The notes: generated by a model from the sequence alone, not told the origin. Positions 34,558-42,418 are shown, numbered from the stretch's first letter. The stretch: 56,823 nt of DNA from Gemmatimonadota bacterium (GCA_024641745.1 JAHECL010000003.1:1-56823), one strand, 5' to 3'. Numbers and translations: made by a program.

Positions 34558-35771
34558 GCACCACCGACGCGGATGTCGTGATCGCCGGCGCGGGACCGGC
34601 CGGCAGCGCCGCGGCGGCCCTGCTCGCCGGCGCAGGCTGGCGGGTGGTGGTCGTGGACCGCGCCACCTTTCCGAGGGACAAGGCCTGCTCCGAATACATG
34701 AGCCCTGAAGCGGTGCGGCTCCTGGATCGTCTCGGCGTCGTGCCGGACCTGGAGGCGGCGGGCGCCGTGGCGCTGGAGGGCACCACCGTGGTGGGCGCAC
34801 GGGGAAGCCGGCTCACCGGCCTCTTCCAGGAAGCGAGCCCGGCGCCGTTCCGCCCGGCGGGATTGTCCCTGCCACGACGCATCCTCGACGCGCGGCTGGT
34901 GGAGGCGGCGCGTGATGCCGGGGCCGAGGTGCGGGAGGCGACCAAGGTGGAGGCCCTGCTGCACGACCAGGGCGCCATCGCCGGCGTGATGGTCCGGGGA
35001 CCCGATGGCCGCCACGCGCCGATCCGGGCGCGCCTCACGATCGGTGCGGACGGCATCGGCTCGATCGTGGCGCGGCGGCTGGGACGGCGGCGGCGTGCGC
35101 TGCCGAGACGCGTGGCATTCGTGGCCCACCTCCGGGGCGTCTCCGGGATGGGCCGCACGGCGGAGATGCATGTGGGCACCGACGGATACGTCGGGCTCAA
35201 CCGGATCGGCACCGACCTCTACAACGTGGCGCTCGTGGTGCCGCAGGCGCAGGCGGCCGGCGCGCGGGGAGATCCCGGCGGCTTTTTCTTCCGTCGACTC
35301 GAGACCTTCCCTGGCGTGCAGGGCCGCATCCAGCGCTCACACCTGGCACGTGAGGTGCTCGTGACCGGGCCGTTCGCGTCGCGCGCCAGTCGCGTCACCA
35401 GCGCCGGCGCCCTGCTGATCGGCGACGCCGCCGATTTCTTCGACCCGTTCACCGGACAGGGGATCTATTCGGCGCTGCGGGGTGCGGAACTGGCCACGGA
35501 AGTCGCCGCCGGCGCCCTGGAGGATCCCGGCATCCCCTCCGCGTCGGCCCTCGCACACTACCGGGTGCTCCGGCGCCGCGCGTTTGCGGGCAAGTGGGCC
35601 GTCGAGCGGCTCATCGCCTACGGCATGTGGATGCCCTCGCTGTTCGATCGCGCCGTGTCCCGCCTCGGTGCGCGGCCGACGATGGCCCATGCCCTCATCG
35701 GCGTCACCGGCGACTTCGTCCCGGCGCGCCGGGTCCTCAATCCCCGCTTCCTGACCCGGATGATGCTATGA
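34554..35771 (+). CDS. FAD-dependent oxidoreductase, geranylgeranyl-reductase/FixC-like family
   Basis: A 405-residue flavoprotein with dinucleotide-binding motif GAGPAG (residues 12-17), the early FPRDKACSEYMSP motif, an RARLTIGADGIGSIVARRLG strand and the second FAD motif LIGDAADFFDPFTGQGIYSALRGAELA. These mark the group containing archaeal and plant geranylgeranyl reductases, FixC and related hydroxylases and halogenases; the halogenase motif WxWxIP is absent. The substrate is probably a hydrophobic chain or aromatic. No ATG or GTG lies before the first beta strand; CTG at 34554, overlapping the preceding TGA as CTGA, is the only start that keeps it whole. GTG at 34578 would truncate the strand. 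The flavin reductase gene overlaps its end by 4 nt. Confidence 0.82.
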   Translation: MSTTDADVVIAGAGPAGSAAAALLAGAGWRVVVVDRATFPRDKACSEYMSPEAVRLLDRLGVVPDLEAAGAVALEGTTVVGARGSRLTGLFQEASPAPFRPAGLSLPRRILDARLVEAARDAGAEVREATKVEALLHDQGAIAGVMVRGPDGRHAPIRARLTIGADGIGSIVARRLGRRRRALPRRVAFVAHLRGVSGMGRTAEMHVGTDGYVGLNRIGTDLYNVALVVPQAQAAGARGDPGGFFFRRLETFPGVQGRIQRSHLAREVLVTGPFASRASRVTSAGALLIGDAADFFDPFTGQGIYSALRGAELATEVAAGALEDPGIPSASALAHYRVLRRRAFAGKWAVERLIAYGMWMPSLFDRAVSRLGARPTMAHALIGVTGDFVPARRVLNPRFLTRMML

Positions 35772-36256
35772 GCCGCCCCGAGATTGACCCCGCCGATTTC
35801 CGGCAGCTGCTCGGGCGGTTCGCCACCGGCGTGACGGTCATGACCCTGCACCTCCCCGACGGCCAGCCCGCGGGGATGACGGCGAGCAGCCTCGCGTCGG
35901 TCTCGCTGGAGCCGCCGCTGCTCTCGACCTGCATCGACCACGACGCCGAGCTGTATCAGGCGCTCGGCGCGGCACCCGGGTATGCCATCAACATCCTCGA
36001 GGCCTCCCAGGAGGCGATCTCCCGGCGCTTCGCCTCGAAGCACCTCGACCGGTTCGAGGGCATCGGCTACCACACCAGTCCGGGCGGACATCCGATCCTG
36101 GACGGCGTGCTCGCCTGGATCGACTGTGCCCCGTTCGCCACCTATCCCGGGGGCGACCATGCGATCCTCGTGGGGCGGGTGTTGCGCGGCGGGACCACCG
36201 ACGGCGCACCGCTGGTGTACTTCCGCGGCGGCTACACCGGACTGACGCACGGATGA
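35768..36256 (+). CDS. Flavin reductase-like FMN-binding protein
   Basis: A 162-residue split-barrel protein of the HpaC/DIM6 family. FRQLLGRFATGVTVMTL near the start, GMTASSLASVSLEPPLL in the FMN-binding centre and DHAILVGRVLRGG towards the end are typical. Such proteins supply reduced flavin to partner monooxygenases or act as flavin-dependent redox enzymes. Coupled by ATGA overlaps to the FAD oxidoreductase before it and the methyltransferase after it, so it may feed reduced flavin to the neighbour, although geranylgeranyl-reductase-type enzymes usually use other donors. Confidence 0.88.
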   Translation: MSRPEIDPADFRQLLGRFATGVTVMTLHLPDGQPAGMTASSLASVSLEPPLLSTCIDHDAELYQALGAAPGYAINILEASQEAISRRFASKHLDRFEGIGYHTSPGGHPILDGVLAWIDCAPFATYPGGDHAILVGRVLRGGTTDGAPLVYFRGGYTGLTHG

Positions 36257-36945
36257 CCGCGCCCGCGCTGGCGCCGCTTGGCACCGAACTGCTGGACGAT
36301 CCCGCGGCCGACCCGGCCACAGTGTCCCGCTCCCTGCACCACATCGCGCGCGCCAACCACTGGTTCGGTGGCCGCGCGGCCGCGCTCTGGGGCGTGCACC
36401 AGCTGGTGCGGGACCTTCCCACTACCGGCGTCCTCACCCTGTTCGACCTGGGGACCGGCGCGGCCGACCTCCCGCTGGCCGCCATCGATCACTTCGCGCA
36501 ACGGGGCCGTACCCTGCGCGCGCTCGCGCTTGAACGCAGCCCGGTCGCCGCCGCCATCGCCTCGGAACGCGGCGTCCCGACCGTGATCGCCTGTGCCGGG
36601 CAGATGCCGGTACGGACCGCCTCGGTGGACATCGTCCTGGTCAGCCAGGTGGCCCACCACCTGGCCCCCGACGCGGTCGTCGATCTCTTCCGGGCGGCGA
36701 GCGCGCTGGCGCGCGTCGGCGTGGTGGTCGCCGACCTCCGGCGGTCGGAAGTGGCGGTGGCGGCGTTCCGGATCGGGAGCACCCTGCTCGGGTTCGATTC
36801 GGTCACCCGCACCGACGGGGTCACCTCGGTCCGGCGAGGATACCGCGCGGACGAGCTGCGGAGACTCGCGGTGCGCGCCGGACAGACGCCGCGGGTCCGT
36901 CGGCGGCCGGGCTTCCGGCTCGTCGCCGTCTGGAAGACCGCCTGA
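36253..36945 (+). CDS. Class I SAM-dependent methyltransferase
   Basis: A 230-residue protein. Motif I is FDLGTGAADLP (from residue 64), motif post-I LALERSPVAA (about 91-100), and the acidic/aromatic post-motif VDIVLVSQVAHHLAPDAVVDLFRAASAL. The N-terminal RSLHHIARANHWFGG helix resembles that of small-molecule methyltransferases in polyketide and quinone pathways. Acceptor unknown; an O- or C-methylation of an aromatic or polyketide-like intermediate fits the surrounding genes. Overlaps its upstream neighbour by 4 nt and its downstream neighbour by 1 nt. Confidence 0.85.
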   Translation: MTAPALAPLGTELLDDPAADPATVSRSLHHIARANHWFGGRAAALWGVHQLVRDLPTTGVLTLFDLGTGAADLPLAAIDHFAQRGRTLRALALERSPVAAAIASERGVPTVIACAGQMPVRTASVDIVLVSQVAHHLAPDAVVDLFRAASALARVGVVVADLRRSEVAVAAFRIGSTLLGFDSVTRTDGVTSVRRGYRADELRRLAVRAGQTPRVRRRPGFRLVAVWKTA

Positions 36946-37409
36946 TGCGCACCGTGGATCGCCTCGCCGTGCGGGCGCCGGCCGACCGGATGTTCGAGGC
37001 GGCGGCGGATGTGGAGCGATGGCCGGAACGGCTTCCGCACTACCGCTGGGTGCGGTTCAACGCCCGGCGGACGGGCGGCGGCGTCGTCGAGATGGCGGCC
37101 GTCCGCCCCTTCGGTCCCCTCCGCTGGCCGGTCTGGTGGGAGTCGGAGATGTGGGTGGATGAGGCACGGCGGGAGGTCCGGTACCGCCATGTGCGCGGCA
37201 TCACCGCCGGCATGGACGTGCTCTGGACCGTCGAGGCGCGCGGACCGAGGGAGACCAGCGTGACCATCGTCCATACCTGGGACGGACCGGAGTGGCCGTG
37301 GATCCGGGTGCCCGCGGCCGAGTGGATCATCGGACCCGTGTTCGTGCACGGCATCGCCTCGCGCACCCTGGCCGGACTGGCCCGCTCGGTGGAGGTGCCG
37401 CATGCCTGA
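36945..37409 (+). CDS. SRPBCC-fold protein, polyketide cyclase/aromatase-like
   Basis: A 154-residue START/SRPBCC protein. APADRMFEAAADVERWPERLPHYRWVRF is the canonical N-terminal helix-strand of polyketide cyclase/dehydrase and CoQ-binding COQ10-like proteins. The middle FGPLRWPVWWESEMWVDEARREVRYRHV forms the antiparallel sheet around a hydrophobic cavity. The C-terminal helix (GPVFVHGIASRTLAGLARSVE) closes the pocket. Such proteins bind polyketide or lipid intermediates and direct ring closure. Next to a ketosynthase and methyltransferase in overlapping frames, a cyclase role is a reasonable inference, not shown. Confidence 0.82.
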   Translation: MRTVDRLAVRAPADRMFEAAADVERWPERLPHYRWVRFNARRTGGGVVEMAAVRPFGPLRWPVWWESEMWVDEARREVRYRHVRGITAGMDVLWTVEARGPRETSVTIVHTWDGPEWPWIRVPAAEWIIGPVFVHGIASRTLAGLARSVEVPHA

Positions 37410-38646
37410 TCCCCGTCGCGTGGTCATCACCGGCATCGGCGCCATCACGCCGATCGGCATCGGGGTCGAGGCACTCTGGGCTGGACTCCAGCGTGCCGAA
37501 TCCGCCGTGCGAGGCATCACCCGGTTCGATCCGGCGGCGTTTCGAACCCGCATCGCGGCGGAAGTCTCCGGCTTCCATCCCACCGATTTCATCGAGGAGC
37601 GAAAGGCGCGCCGGATCGACCGGTTCGGGCAGTTCAGCGTGGCGGCGGCCCGCCTGGCGCTGCTCGATGCGGGGCTCGACCTTGGCAAGGAAGACCGCGA
37701 CCGCACCGGCGTGATGATGGGCACCGCGCTGGGCGGAATCGGGATGGCGGAAGGGCAGCACGCACGGTATGTCGAGGAGGGGATCCGGGCGGTCGATCCC
37801 GCCCTCGCCCTGATGGTGTTCGCCGGCGCGGCGAGCTGCAATGTGGCCATCGAATTCGGCGTGTCAGGCCCCAACAGCACCAACGGGATGAGCTGCGCCT
37901 CGGGCACCATCGCCATCGGGGACGGCTTCCGGGCCATCGCCCGTGGCGACGCCGAGGTGATGCTCGCGGGGGGCGCCGAGGCGCCGCTGGCGCCGCTCAG
38001 CTTCGGCGCCTTCGCCATCATCCGCGCCATGTCCACCCGCAACGACGACCCGGCCACGGCCAGCCGCCCCTTCGACGCCGAGCGCGACGGGTTCGTGATG
38101 GGAGAGGGAGCCGCGGTGCTGGTGCTGGAGGAGCGCAGCCGGGCCCTGGCGCGGGGCGCACGGATCTATGCGGAGCTCTGCGGCTACGGGCTCACGAACG
38201 ATGCACACCACATGATCGCCCCGCGGCCCGATGGCGGGCAGGCGGCGCGGGCCATGCGCCTGGCGCTCGCCGAGGCAGGTATCCAGCCGGGGGCGATCGG
38301 CTACATCAACGCCCACGGCTCCTCCACCCCCCTCAACGACTCGACAGAGACCGCGGCCATCCGCCAGGTGTTCGGGACGCACGCCGACCGCCTCGCCGTC
38401 AGCGGGACCAAGGGGTACTACGGCCACGCACTCGGCGCGAGCGGCGCGATCGAGGCGGCCATCTGCGCCCTCGCCAGCCACCGGCGGTGGCTGCCCCCGA
38501 CCATCAACCTCCAGGTGCCTGACCCCGCCTGCGACCTCGACTATCTTGCCGACGGCGGCCGGGCCGCCAACCCCCGGTACCTGCTCAGCAATTCGTTCGG
38601 GTTCGGCGGCATCAACGCGGCGCTGGTGCTGCAGCGCGCCGACTGA
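37402..38646 (+). CDS. Beta-ketoacyl-ACP synthase II-type ketosynthase
   Basis: A 414-residue thiolase-fold condensing enzyme. The catalytic triad is complete: Cys165 (MSCASG), His305 (NAHGSST) and His342 (GYYGHALGASG), matching Cys163/His303/His340 of E. coli FabF in spacing. SFGFGGINAALVL near the end is the conserved loop. The cysteine context (SCAS rather than TACA) and GYYGHALG (rather than SMTGHLLG) deviate from housekeeping FabF, suggesting a secondary-metabolite or specialised lipid ketosynthase. No acyl carrier protein or chain-length factor is encoded next to it, so it must use carriers from elsewhere. Overlaps the cyclase gene by 8 nt; ends the tightly overlapping series. Confidence 0.88.
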   Translation: MPDPRRVVITGIGAITPIGIGVEALWAGLQRAESAVRGITRFDPAAFRTRIAAEVSGFHPTDFIEERKARRIDRFGQFSVAAARLALLDAGLDLGKEDRDRTGVMMGTALGGIGMAEGQHARYVEEGIRAVDPALALMVFAGAASCNVAIEFGVSGPNSTNGMSCASGTIAIGDGFRAIARGDAEVMLAGGAEAPLAPLSFGAFAIIRAMSTRNDDPATASRPFDAERDGFVMGEGAAVLVLEERSRALARGARIYAELCGYGLTNDAHHMIAPRPDGGQAARAMRLALAEAGIQPGAIGYINAHGSSTPLNDSTETAAIRQVFGTHADRLAVSGTKGYYGHALGASGAIEAAICALASHRRWLPPTINLQVPDPACDLDYLADGGRAANPRYLLSNSFGFGGINAALVLQRAD

Positions 38647-38699
38647 TAAGATTCGCCGCCAACTGGACCGTCACCTTCCCCGCCTCGTGAGGTAGCAGG

Positions 38700-39380
38700 A
38701 TGCATCGCATGACCCGTCGGCTGGTCGCCGAGTTCGTCGGCACCTTCATGCTCGTGTTCATCGGCGCGGGCGCCGTGATGACCAACAACTTCCCCAAGGG
38801 CGACTTCGGGACGCTCGGCGTCGCCCTCGCCTATGGACTCGCGCTCGCCGTCGGCGTCAGCGCCACGATGGCGGTCTCGGGCGGACACCTCAATCCCGCG
38901 GTCACCGCCGGGATGCTCGCCATCCGCCGGATCGACGCCAAGACGGCCCTGCTCTACATCGCCGCCCAGCTCCTCGGCGGCATCGTGGCCGCCTTCGCCC
39001 TCCAGATGGTCCTGCCCACGGGCGTGACCAAGGTGATGGCACTCGGCACCCCGGCCATCGCGCTGACGATCACGCTCGGCAAGGCGATCGCCATCGAGGC
39101 GATCCTGTCCTTCTTCCTGATGAGCGCCTACCTGGGCACCGTGGTCTCGGCCGAGGCGCCCAGGGTGGCGGGCTTCGGGATCGGCCTCGCGCTCTTCATC
39201 GGCGTCCTCGTCGGCAACCCGCTGACCGGCGCGGCGCTCAACCCGGCGCGCGCCTTCGGTCCCGCGCTCCTGTCCGGGCAGTGGATCAGCCAGGGGGTGT
39301 ACTGGATCGGCCCGATCGTCGGCGCGCTCGTGGCGGCGTTCCTCTGGGAGAAGCTGCTCTTCCCGAAGGCGACCGACTGA
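38700..39380 (+). CDS. MIP-family channel (aquaporin)
   Basis: A 226-residue membrane channel with six helices and both half-helix motifs, NPA at residues 65-67 (SGGHLNPAVT) and NPAR at 181-184 (GAALNPARAF). The arginine of the selectivity filter is present. Length and the lack of the extended GlpF loops favour water or small neutral solute passage, but residue-level selectivity cannot be assigned. It follows the ketosynthase by 53 nt with its own SD (GAGG about 7 nt upstream), so it may be co-transcribed or separate. A strong hairpin follows. Confidence 0.92.
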   Translation: MHRMTRRLVAEFVGTFMLVFIGAGAVMTNNFPKGDFGTLGVALAYGLALAVGVSATMAVSGGHLNPAVTAGMLAIRRIDAKTALLYIAAQLLGGIVAAFALQMVLPTGVTKVMALGTPAIALTITLGKAIAIEAILSFFLMSAYLGTVVSAEAPRVAGFGIGLALFIGVLVGNPLTGAALNPARAFGPALLSGQWISQGVYWIGPIVGALVAAFLWEKLLFPKATD

Positions 39381-39403
39381 ACCGGTCCCCGAGCCCGCAG
39401 TGC

Positions 39404-39435
39404 AACGGCCCCCCGGCGTCTGCCGGGGGGCCGTT
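39404..39435. terminator. Hairpin terminator between aqp-like gene and ccm operon
   Basis: A perfect 14-bp stem (AACGGCCCCCCGGC) with loop GTCT, followed by a T on the plus strand; the outer TGCA/TGCA bases extend it with a bulge. It separates convergent transcription units and probably ends both. Confidence 0.8.
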
Positions 39436-39461
39436 TGCATCGGTGCGGTCGCCTGCTCGCG

Positions 39462-39611
39462 CTAGGCTTCCCCGTGTCCCCGCTTCCCCACCTGCCGCAG
39501 CGCAGCGGACGCTCGCGTCCAGAGGCTCAGCGTGTACCCGAGATAGATCACGGCGGCCACGACGTACGCGGCCACCAGGAACCCGCCGTTCTGGGGAGTC
39601 TCAAAGGGCAT
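39462..39611 (-). CDS. ccmD: Small heme-exporter protein CcmD
   Basis: A 49-residue protein with one membrane helix, GGFLVAAYVVAAVIYLGYTL, ending in a basic cytoplasmic tail (SLWTRASAALRQVGKRG). This AYxVAxxxxLGYxLSLW pattern is characteristic of CcmD, which binds CcmC and is needed to release holo-CcmE from the CcmABC complex. It starts within the last 11 nt of ccmC and ends the ccm operon, exactly where ccmD lies in other bacteria. It is easily missed because it is so short. Confidence 0.85.
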   Translation of the reverse strand: MPFETPQNGGFLVAAYVVAAVIYLGYTLSLWTRASAALRQVGKRGHGEA

Positions 39612-40302
39612 CGCCGGCTCCTTCCCGCAGGTTGTCCAGCCGCGCCAGCCCGTAGCGCAGCACCACGAATCCGATGTAGAGCAGCGTGAAGGCCGCCATC
39701 CCCGAGAGGAGCGCCCGGAGCATCTCGGGCGGCATCGACGGCGCGCTCGGCTTCAGGAGGACCGGCTGGGGATGGAGGGTCCGGAAGAGGTAGACGCTGA
39801 GGTGGATGAACGGCACCAGCACGAGGCCCATGATGCCCACCACGGCGCTGAAGCGGGCGCGTTCGCCATGGTCCTGCACCGCCGCGCGAAGCGCGAGGTA
39901 GCCCACGAACAGGAAGAAGAGAAAGAGCGTCAGGGTGAGGCGGGCGTCCCAGGTCCACCAGGTGCCCCACACCGTCTTGCCCCAGATCGGTCCCGTGGTC
40001 AGCATCACCAGCGAGAAGGCGATGCCGACTTCGGCGGAGCTGGCGGCGAAGAGGTCGAGCCGCTCGTCCTTGAGCCAGAGGTAGAGGATGCTGACCAGCC
40101 CGACCACGGCGAACGCGACCAGCGCCCCCCACGCGGCGGGGGCGTGAATGTAGAAGATCTTCTGGGCCGGCCCCTGGCGGACCTCGACGGGGGTGTACAG
40201 CAGCGCGAGGGCGTACACGCCCGCGGCCGCCAGCAGGCCGAGCAGGGTGAGCACCTGCCCGCGGCGGACGATGCGGCGGGCGGCGAGCAGTTCTGGTGTC
40301 AT
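39601..40302 (-). CDS. ccmC: Heme exporter/heme-handling protein CcmC
   Basis: A 233-residue six-helix membrane protein of the heme-handling protein family. The tryptophan-rich WGTWWTWDARLT motif in the second periplasmic loop binds heme for transfer to CcmE; conserved histidines lie on either side (KIFYIHAPAAW and FIHLSVYLFRTLHP). In cytochrome c maturation system I it presents heme on the periplasmic side. The start ATG at 40302 overlaps the ccmB stop (ATGA); a longer reading to 40335 lies within ccmB and is rejected. Confidence 0.93.
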   Translation of the reverse strand: MTPELLAARRIVRRGQVLTLLGLLAAAGVYALALLYTPVEVRQGPAQKIFYIHAPAAWGALVAFAVVGLVSILYLWLKDERLDLFAASSAEVGIAFSLVMLTTGPIWGKTVWGTWWTWDARLTLTLFLFFLFVGYLALRAAVQDHGERARFSAVVGIMGLVLVPFIHLSVYLFRTLHPQPVLLKPSAPSMPPEMLRALLSGMAAFTLLYIGFVVLRYGLARLDNLREGAGDAL

Positions 40303-40979
40303 TCGTCGACGACCGCCGGGAAGATGAGGATGCACAGCGTCACGAAACCGATGTCGTACAGGGTCAGTAACCTAAGCCAGCCCATCATCTCGCTCAACGG
40401 GCGGCCCGCCAGCAGCTTGGCGGTCACCTGCACCGCGCCGACCAGGGGCGGCACCATGAACGGCAGGAGCAGCACCGGCAGCATCAGCTCGGCGAACCGG
40501 GTGCGCACCACCATGGCGCTGAAGATCGTGCCGACCGCGACGAAGCCGAGCGTCGCCAGGGCGGTGACGCCCAGGATGCCGCCGAGCGCGTGGCCGATAC
40601 CGACGTTGAAGAACAGGACGAAGAGGGGCAGCGCCACCGCCTCCACCACGCCCACGAAGGCGAGGTTGGCGAGGAGCTTGCCCACGTAGAGCGCGCTGCG
40701 CGGCACCGGCGCGAGGAGGATCCCGTCGAGCGCCGCGTTCTCCCGCTCGACGTAGAAGGCGCGGTTCAGCGCGATCACCGCGCCGAAGGCGAAGGTGACC
40801 CAGAGGACGCTCGGCGCGAGATCCACCGCCGCGATCGCCGTGGGGTCGCGGGCGAAGTTGAACACCACCAGCACCAGGGCGGAGAAGACGATCGCGGAGA
40901 GGAGCGCGGTCCGGCTGCGCAGCTCGAGCCGGATGTCCTTGGCGGCGATCACCCAGGCGATGCGCAGGAACTCAGCCAT
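40299..40979 (-). CDS. ccmB: Heme exporter subunit CcmB
   Basis: A 226-residue membrane protein with six helices, the ABC permease partner of CcmA. KDIRLELRSRTALLSAIVFSALVLVVFNFA and ERENAALDGILLAPVPRSALYVGKL are CcmB signatures; the latter forms the coupling contact with the ATPase. Together CcmAB release holo-CcmE, driven by ATP, rather than exporting heme itself. The ATG at 40979 begins inside the end of ccmA (8-nt overlap), with MAEFLRIAWVIAAKD typical of the family N-terminus. Confidence 0.93.
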   Translation of the reverse strand: MAEFLRIAWVIAAKDIRLELRSRTALLSAIVFSALVLVVFNFARDPTAIAAVDLAPSVLWVTFAFGAVIALNRAFYVERENAALDGILLAPVPRSALYVGKLLANLAFVGVVEAVALPLFVLFFNVGIGHALGGILGVTALATLGFVAVGTIFSAMVVRTRFAELMLPVLLLPFMVPPLVGAVQVTAKLLAGRPLSEMMGWLRLLTLYDIGFVTLCILIFPAVVDE

Positions 40980-41718
40980 GGACCAGCTCGGCGTAGCGGC
41001 CGTGGAAGGCGGCCAGGTCGTCGGGCCGCCGGCCCTCGAGCGCCCAGTGGCCGCCGGCGAGCACCGCCACATGCGTGGCGAGCTCCCACGCCTCGGCCAG
41101 GTGGTGGCTCACCAGGACCAGCGCCCGGCCCCGGTCCAGCTGGGACGAGAGCAGCGCGCGAAACCGGTCCGCCGCCGGGGCATCGAGGCCGGTGAAGGGC
41201 TCGTCGAGCAGGAGGATATCGGGCTGGTGCAGCAGGGCGCGCGCGATGGCGGCACGCTGCAGCAGGCCGCGGCTGAGGTGCCGGACGGGGGTGTCCGCGC
41301 GTGCGCTCAGCCCGACCTCCTCGAGCGCCGCCCGGGTCGCCGCCTCCGGATCCGGCAGGTGGTAGAGCCGGGCGGTGAAGCGCAGGTTCTCGCTCGGCGT
41401 GAGGTCGTCGTACAGGAAGGTATGGTGCGACAGCAGGCCGATCGCCCGGCGGGGCGCCGGATCATGGCGGGTCAGCTGCTCGCCGCGGATTCGCACCTGG
41501 CCCCGGCTGGGCCGCATCAGGCCCGCCAGGATCCGGAGGAGCGTCGTCTTGCCGGCGCCGTTCGGTCCGGCGACCGCCAGCATCTCGCCGGCACGGACGT
41601 CGAGATCGATACCACGGAGGACCTGGAGCGCGCCGAACGCGCGGACCAGCCCGCGCGCCGACAGGAGGGGTGTCTCAGCCGGCTCGGTCAATGGCGGCGC
41701 CGAGCTCGTCGAGGTCAA
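40972..41718 (-). CDS. ccmA: ABC ATPase CcmA of cytochrome c maturation
   Basis: A 248-residue ATPase. Walker A GPNGAGKTT (residues 51-59), Q-loop-like region around LLSHHTFLYDDLTPSENL, Walker B ILLLDEP (168-174) and H-loop VLVSHH are present. The signature reads LSRGLLQR (148-155) rather than LSGGQ, as is common for CcmA. The first 20 residues precede the core and may be non-essential; the GTG/ATG choice is set by its 44-nt overlap with the receiver-domain gene. First of the four ccm genes. Confidence 0.92.
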   Translation of the reverse strand: MTSTSSAPPLTEPAETPLLSARGLVRAFGALQVLRGIDLDVRAGEMLAVAGPNGAGKTTLLRILAGLMRPSRGQVRIRGEQLTRHDPAPRRAIGLLSHHTFLYDDLTPSENLRFTARLYHLPDPEAATRAALEEVGLSARADTPVRHLSRGLLQRAAIARALLHQPDILLLDEPFTGLDAPAADRFRALLSSQLDRGRALVLVSHHLAEAWELATHVAVLAGGHWALEGRRPDDLAAFHGRYAELVHG

Positions 41719-42043
41719 ACGGCTTGATCAGGTAGGCATCGTGCGCCAGGTCGAGCACCCGAAGCTGCGGCTCGACGCTGACGTAGGCGGTGGTGATGAT
41801 GACCGGGAGGTCGGGCGACACGTCGCGGATGCGGCGGAGCAGGTCCACACCGTCCGTGTCGGGCAGGCGCATGTCCAGCACCACGACATCGGGCGGCGCC
41901 TCCGCCAGCCGCGTGAGCGCCTCCGCGCCCGAGGACGCGAACGTCATCGTATAGCGCGGGCGGAAGTACCGCTCGTAGCTGATGCGGAGGGCGGGCTCGT
42001 CTTCGATGAAGAGCACCCGCCGGTTGGCTGCCTGTTCGGTCAT
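41675..42043 (-). CDS. Single-domain response regulator (receiver only)
   Basis: A 122-residue CheY-like receiver. Acidic pocket Glu14/Asp15, phospho-acceptor Asp57 (VVVLDMRLPDTDG), switch Thr85 (VIITTAY) and Lys107 (LIKPFD) are all in place. There is no output domain, so it must act through a protein partner. Oddly, its 3' end overlaps the start of ccmA by 44 nt and it follows a STAS-domain gene by 60 nt, placing phospho-signalling directly ahead of cytochrome c maturation genes. No histidine kinase is encoded nearby. Confidence 0.93.
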   Translation of the reverse strand: MTEQAANRRVLFIEDEPALRISYERYFRPRYTMTFASSGAEALTRLAEAPPDVVVLDMRLPDTDGVDLLRRIRDVSPDLPVIITTAYVSVEPQLRVLDLAHDAYLIKPFDLDELGAAIDRAG

Positions 42044-42103
42044 TACCCCGTCCGGAAGGGCCGGCGTCGCCGCCAGGGTGGCGGCGGACCCCGGAGTATA
42101 AGA

Positions 42104-42418
42104 CTAGGCCTGCTTCGGTTCCAGTTCGAAGAGGTCGTCCAGCTTCGTGAGCATCAGGAGGAAACGGAGTTCCTCGCTCGCGGAGCGCAGCGCGACGCGC
42201 TGCCGCCGCTCGCCGGCCCGGCGCTGGACCAGCATCAGGGCCCCCAGGCCGGCGGAGTCCACGTGGCGGGTGTCGCTCAGGTCGATGACCAGGCGGCTCT
42301 CGCCCTCGGGCATCGCTTCGAGCACGCCCACCGCCTCCTGGCGGAACGAAGCGCGGGTGTCGAGGCCCAGTGACGCGGGCGCGTGCAGCTGACGGACAGT
42401 CGGGACGTTGGGTACCAT
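42104..42418 (-). CDS. STAS-domain protein, anti-sigma-factor antagonist-like
   Basis: A 104-residue STAS protein. RLVIDLSDTRHVDSAGLGALM contains the phosphorylatable Ser55 after Asp54, as in SpoIIAA/RsbV antagonists. Such proteins bind a kinase/anti-sigma partner and release a sigma factor when unphosphorylated. The C-terminal RFLLMLTKLDDLFELEP matches the final helix of the family (LxLTGLDxLF). No serine kinase or phosphatase is next to it. SD GGGAG 8 nt before the ATG at 42418; an upstream TTG at 42448 is not supported. Confidence 0.88.
   Translation of the reverse strand: MVPNVPTVRQLHAPASLGLDTRASFRQEAVGVLEAMPEGESRLVIDLSDTRHVDSAGLGALMLVQRRAGERRQRVALRSASEELRFLLMLTKLDDLFELEPKQA

Noticed and set aside
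34554..35771. Flavin-dependent halogenase
   Set aside because: Despite the neighbouring flavin reductase, the WxWxIP motif is absent and the FPRDKACSEY motif points to the geranylgeranyl-reductase/FixC-like branch.
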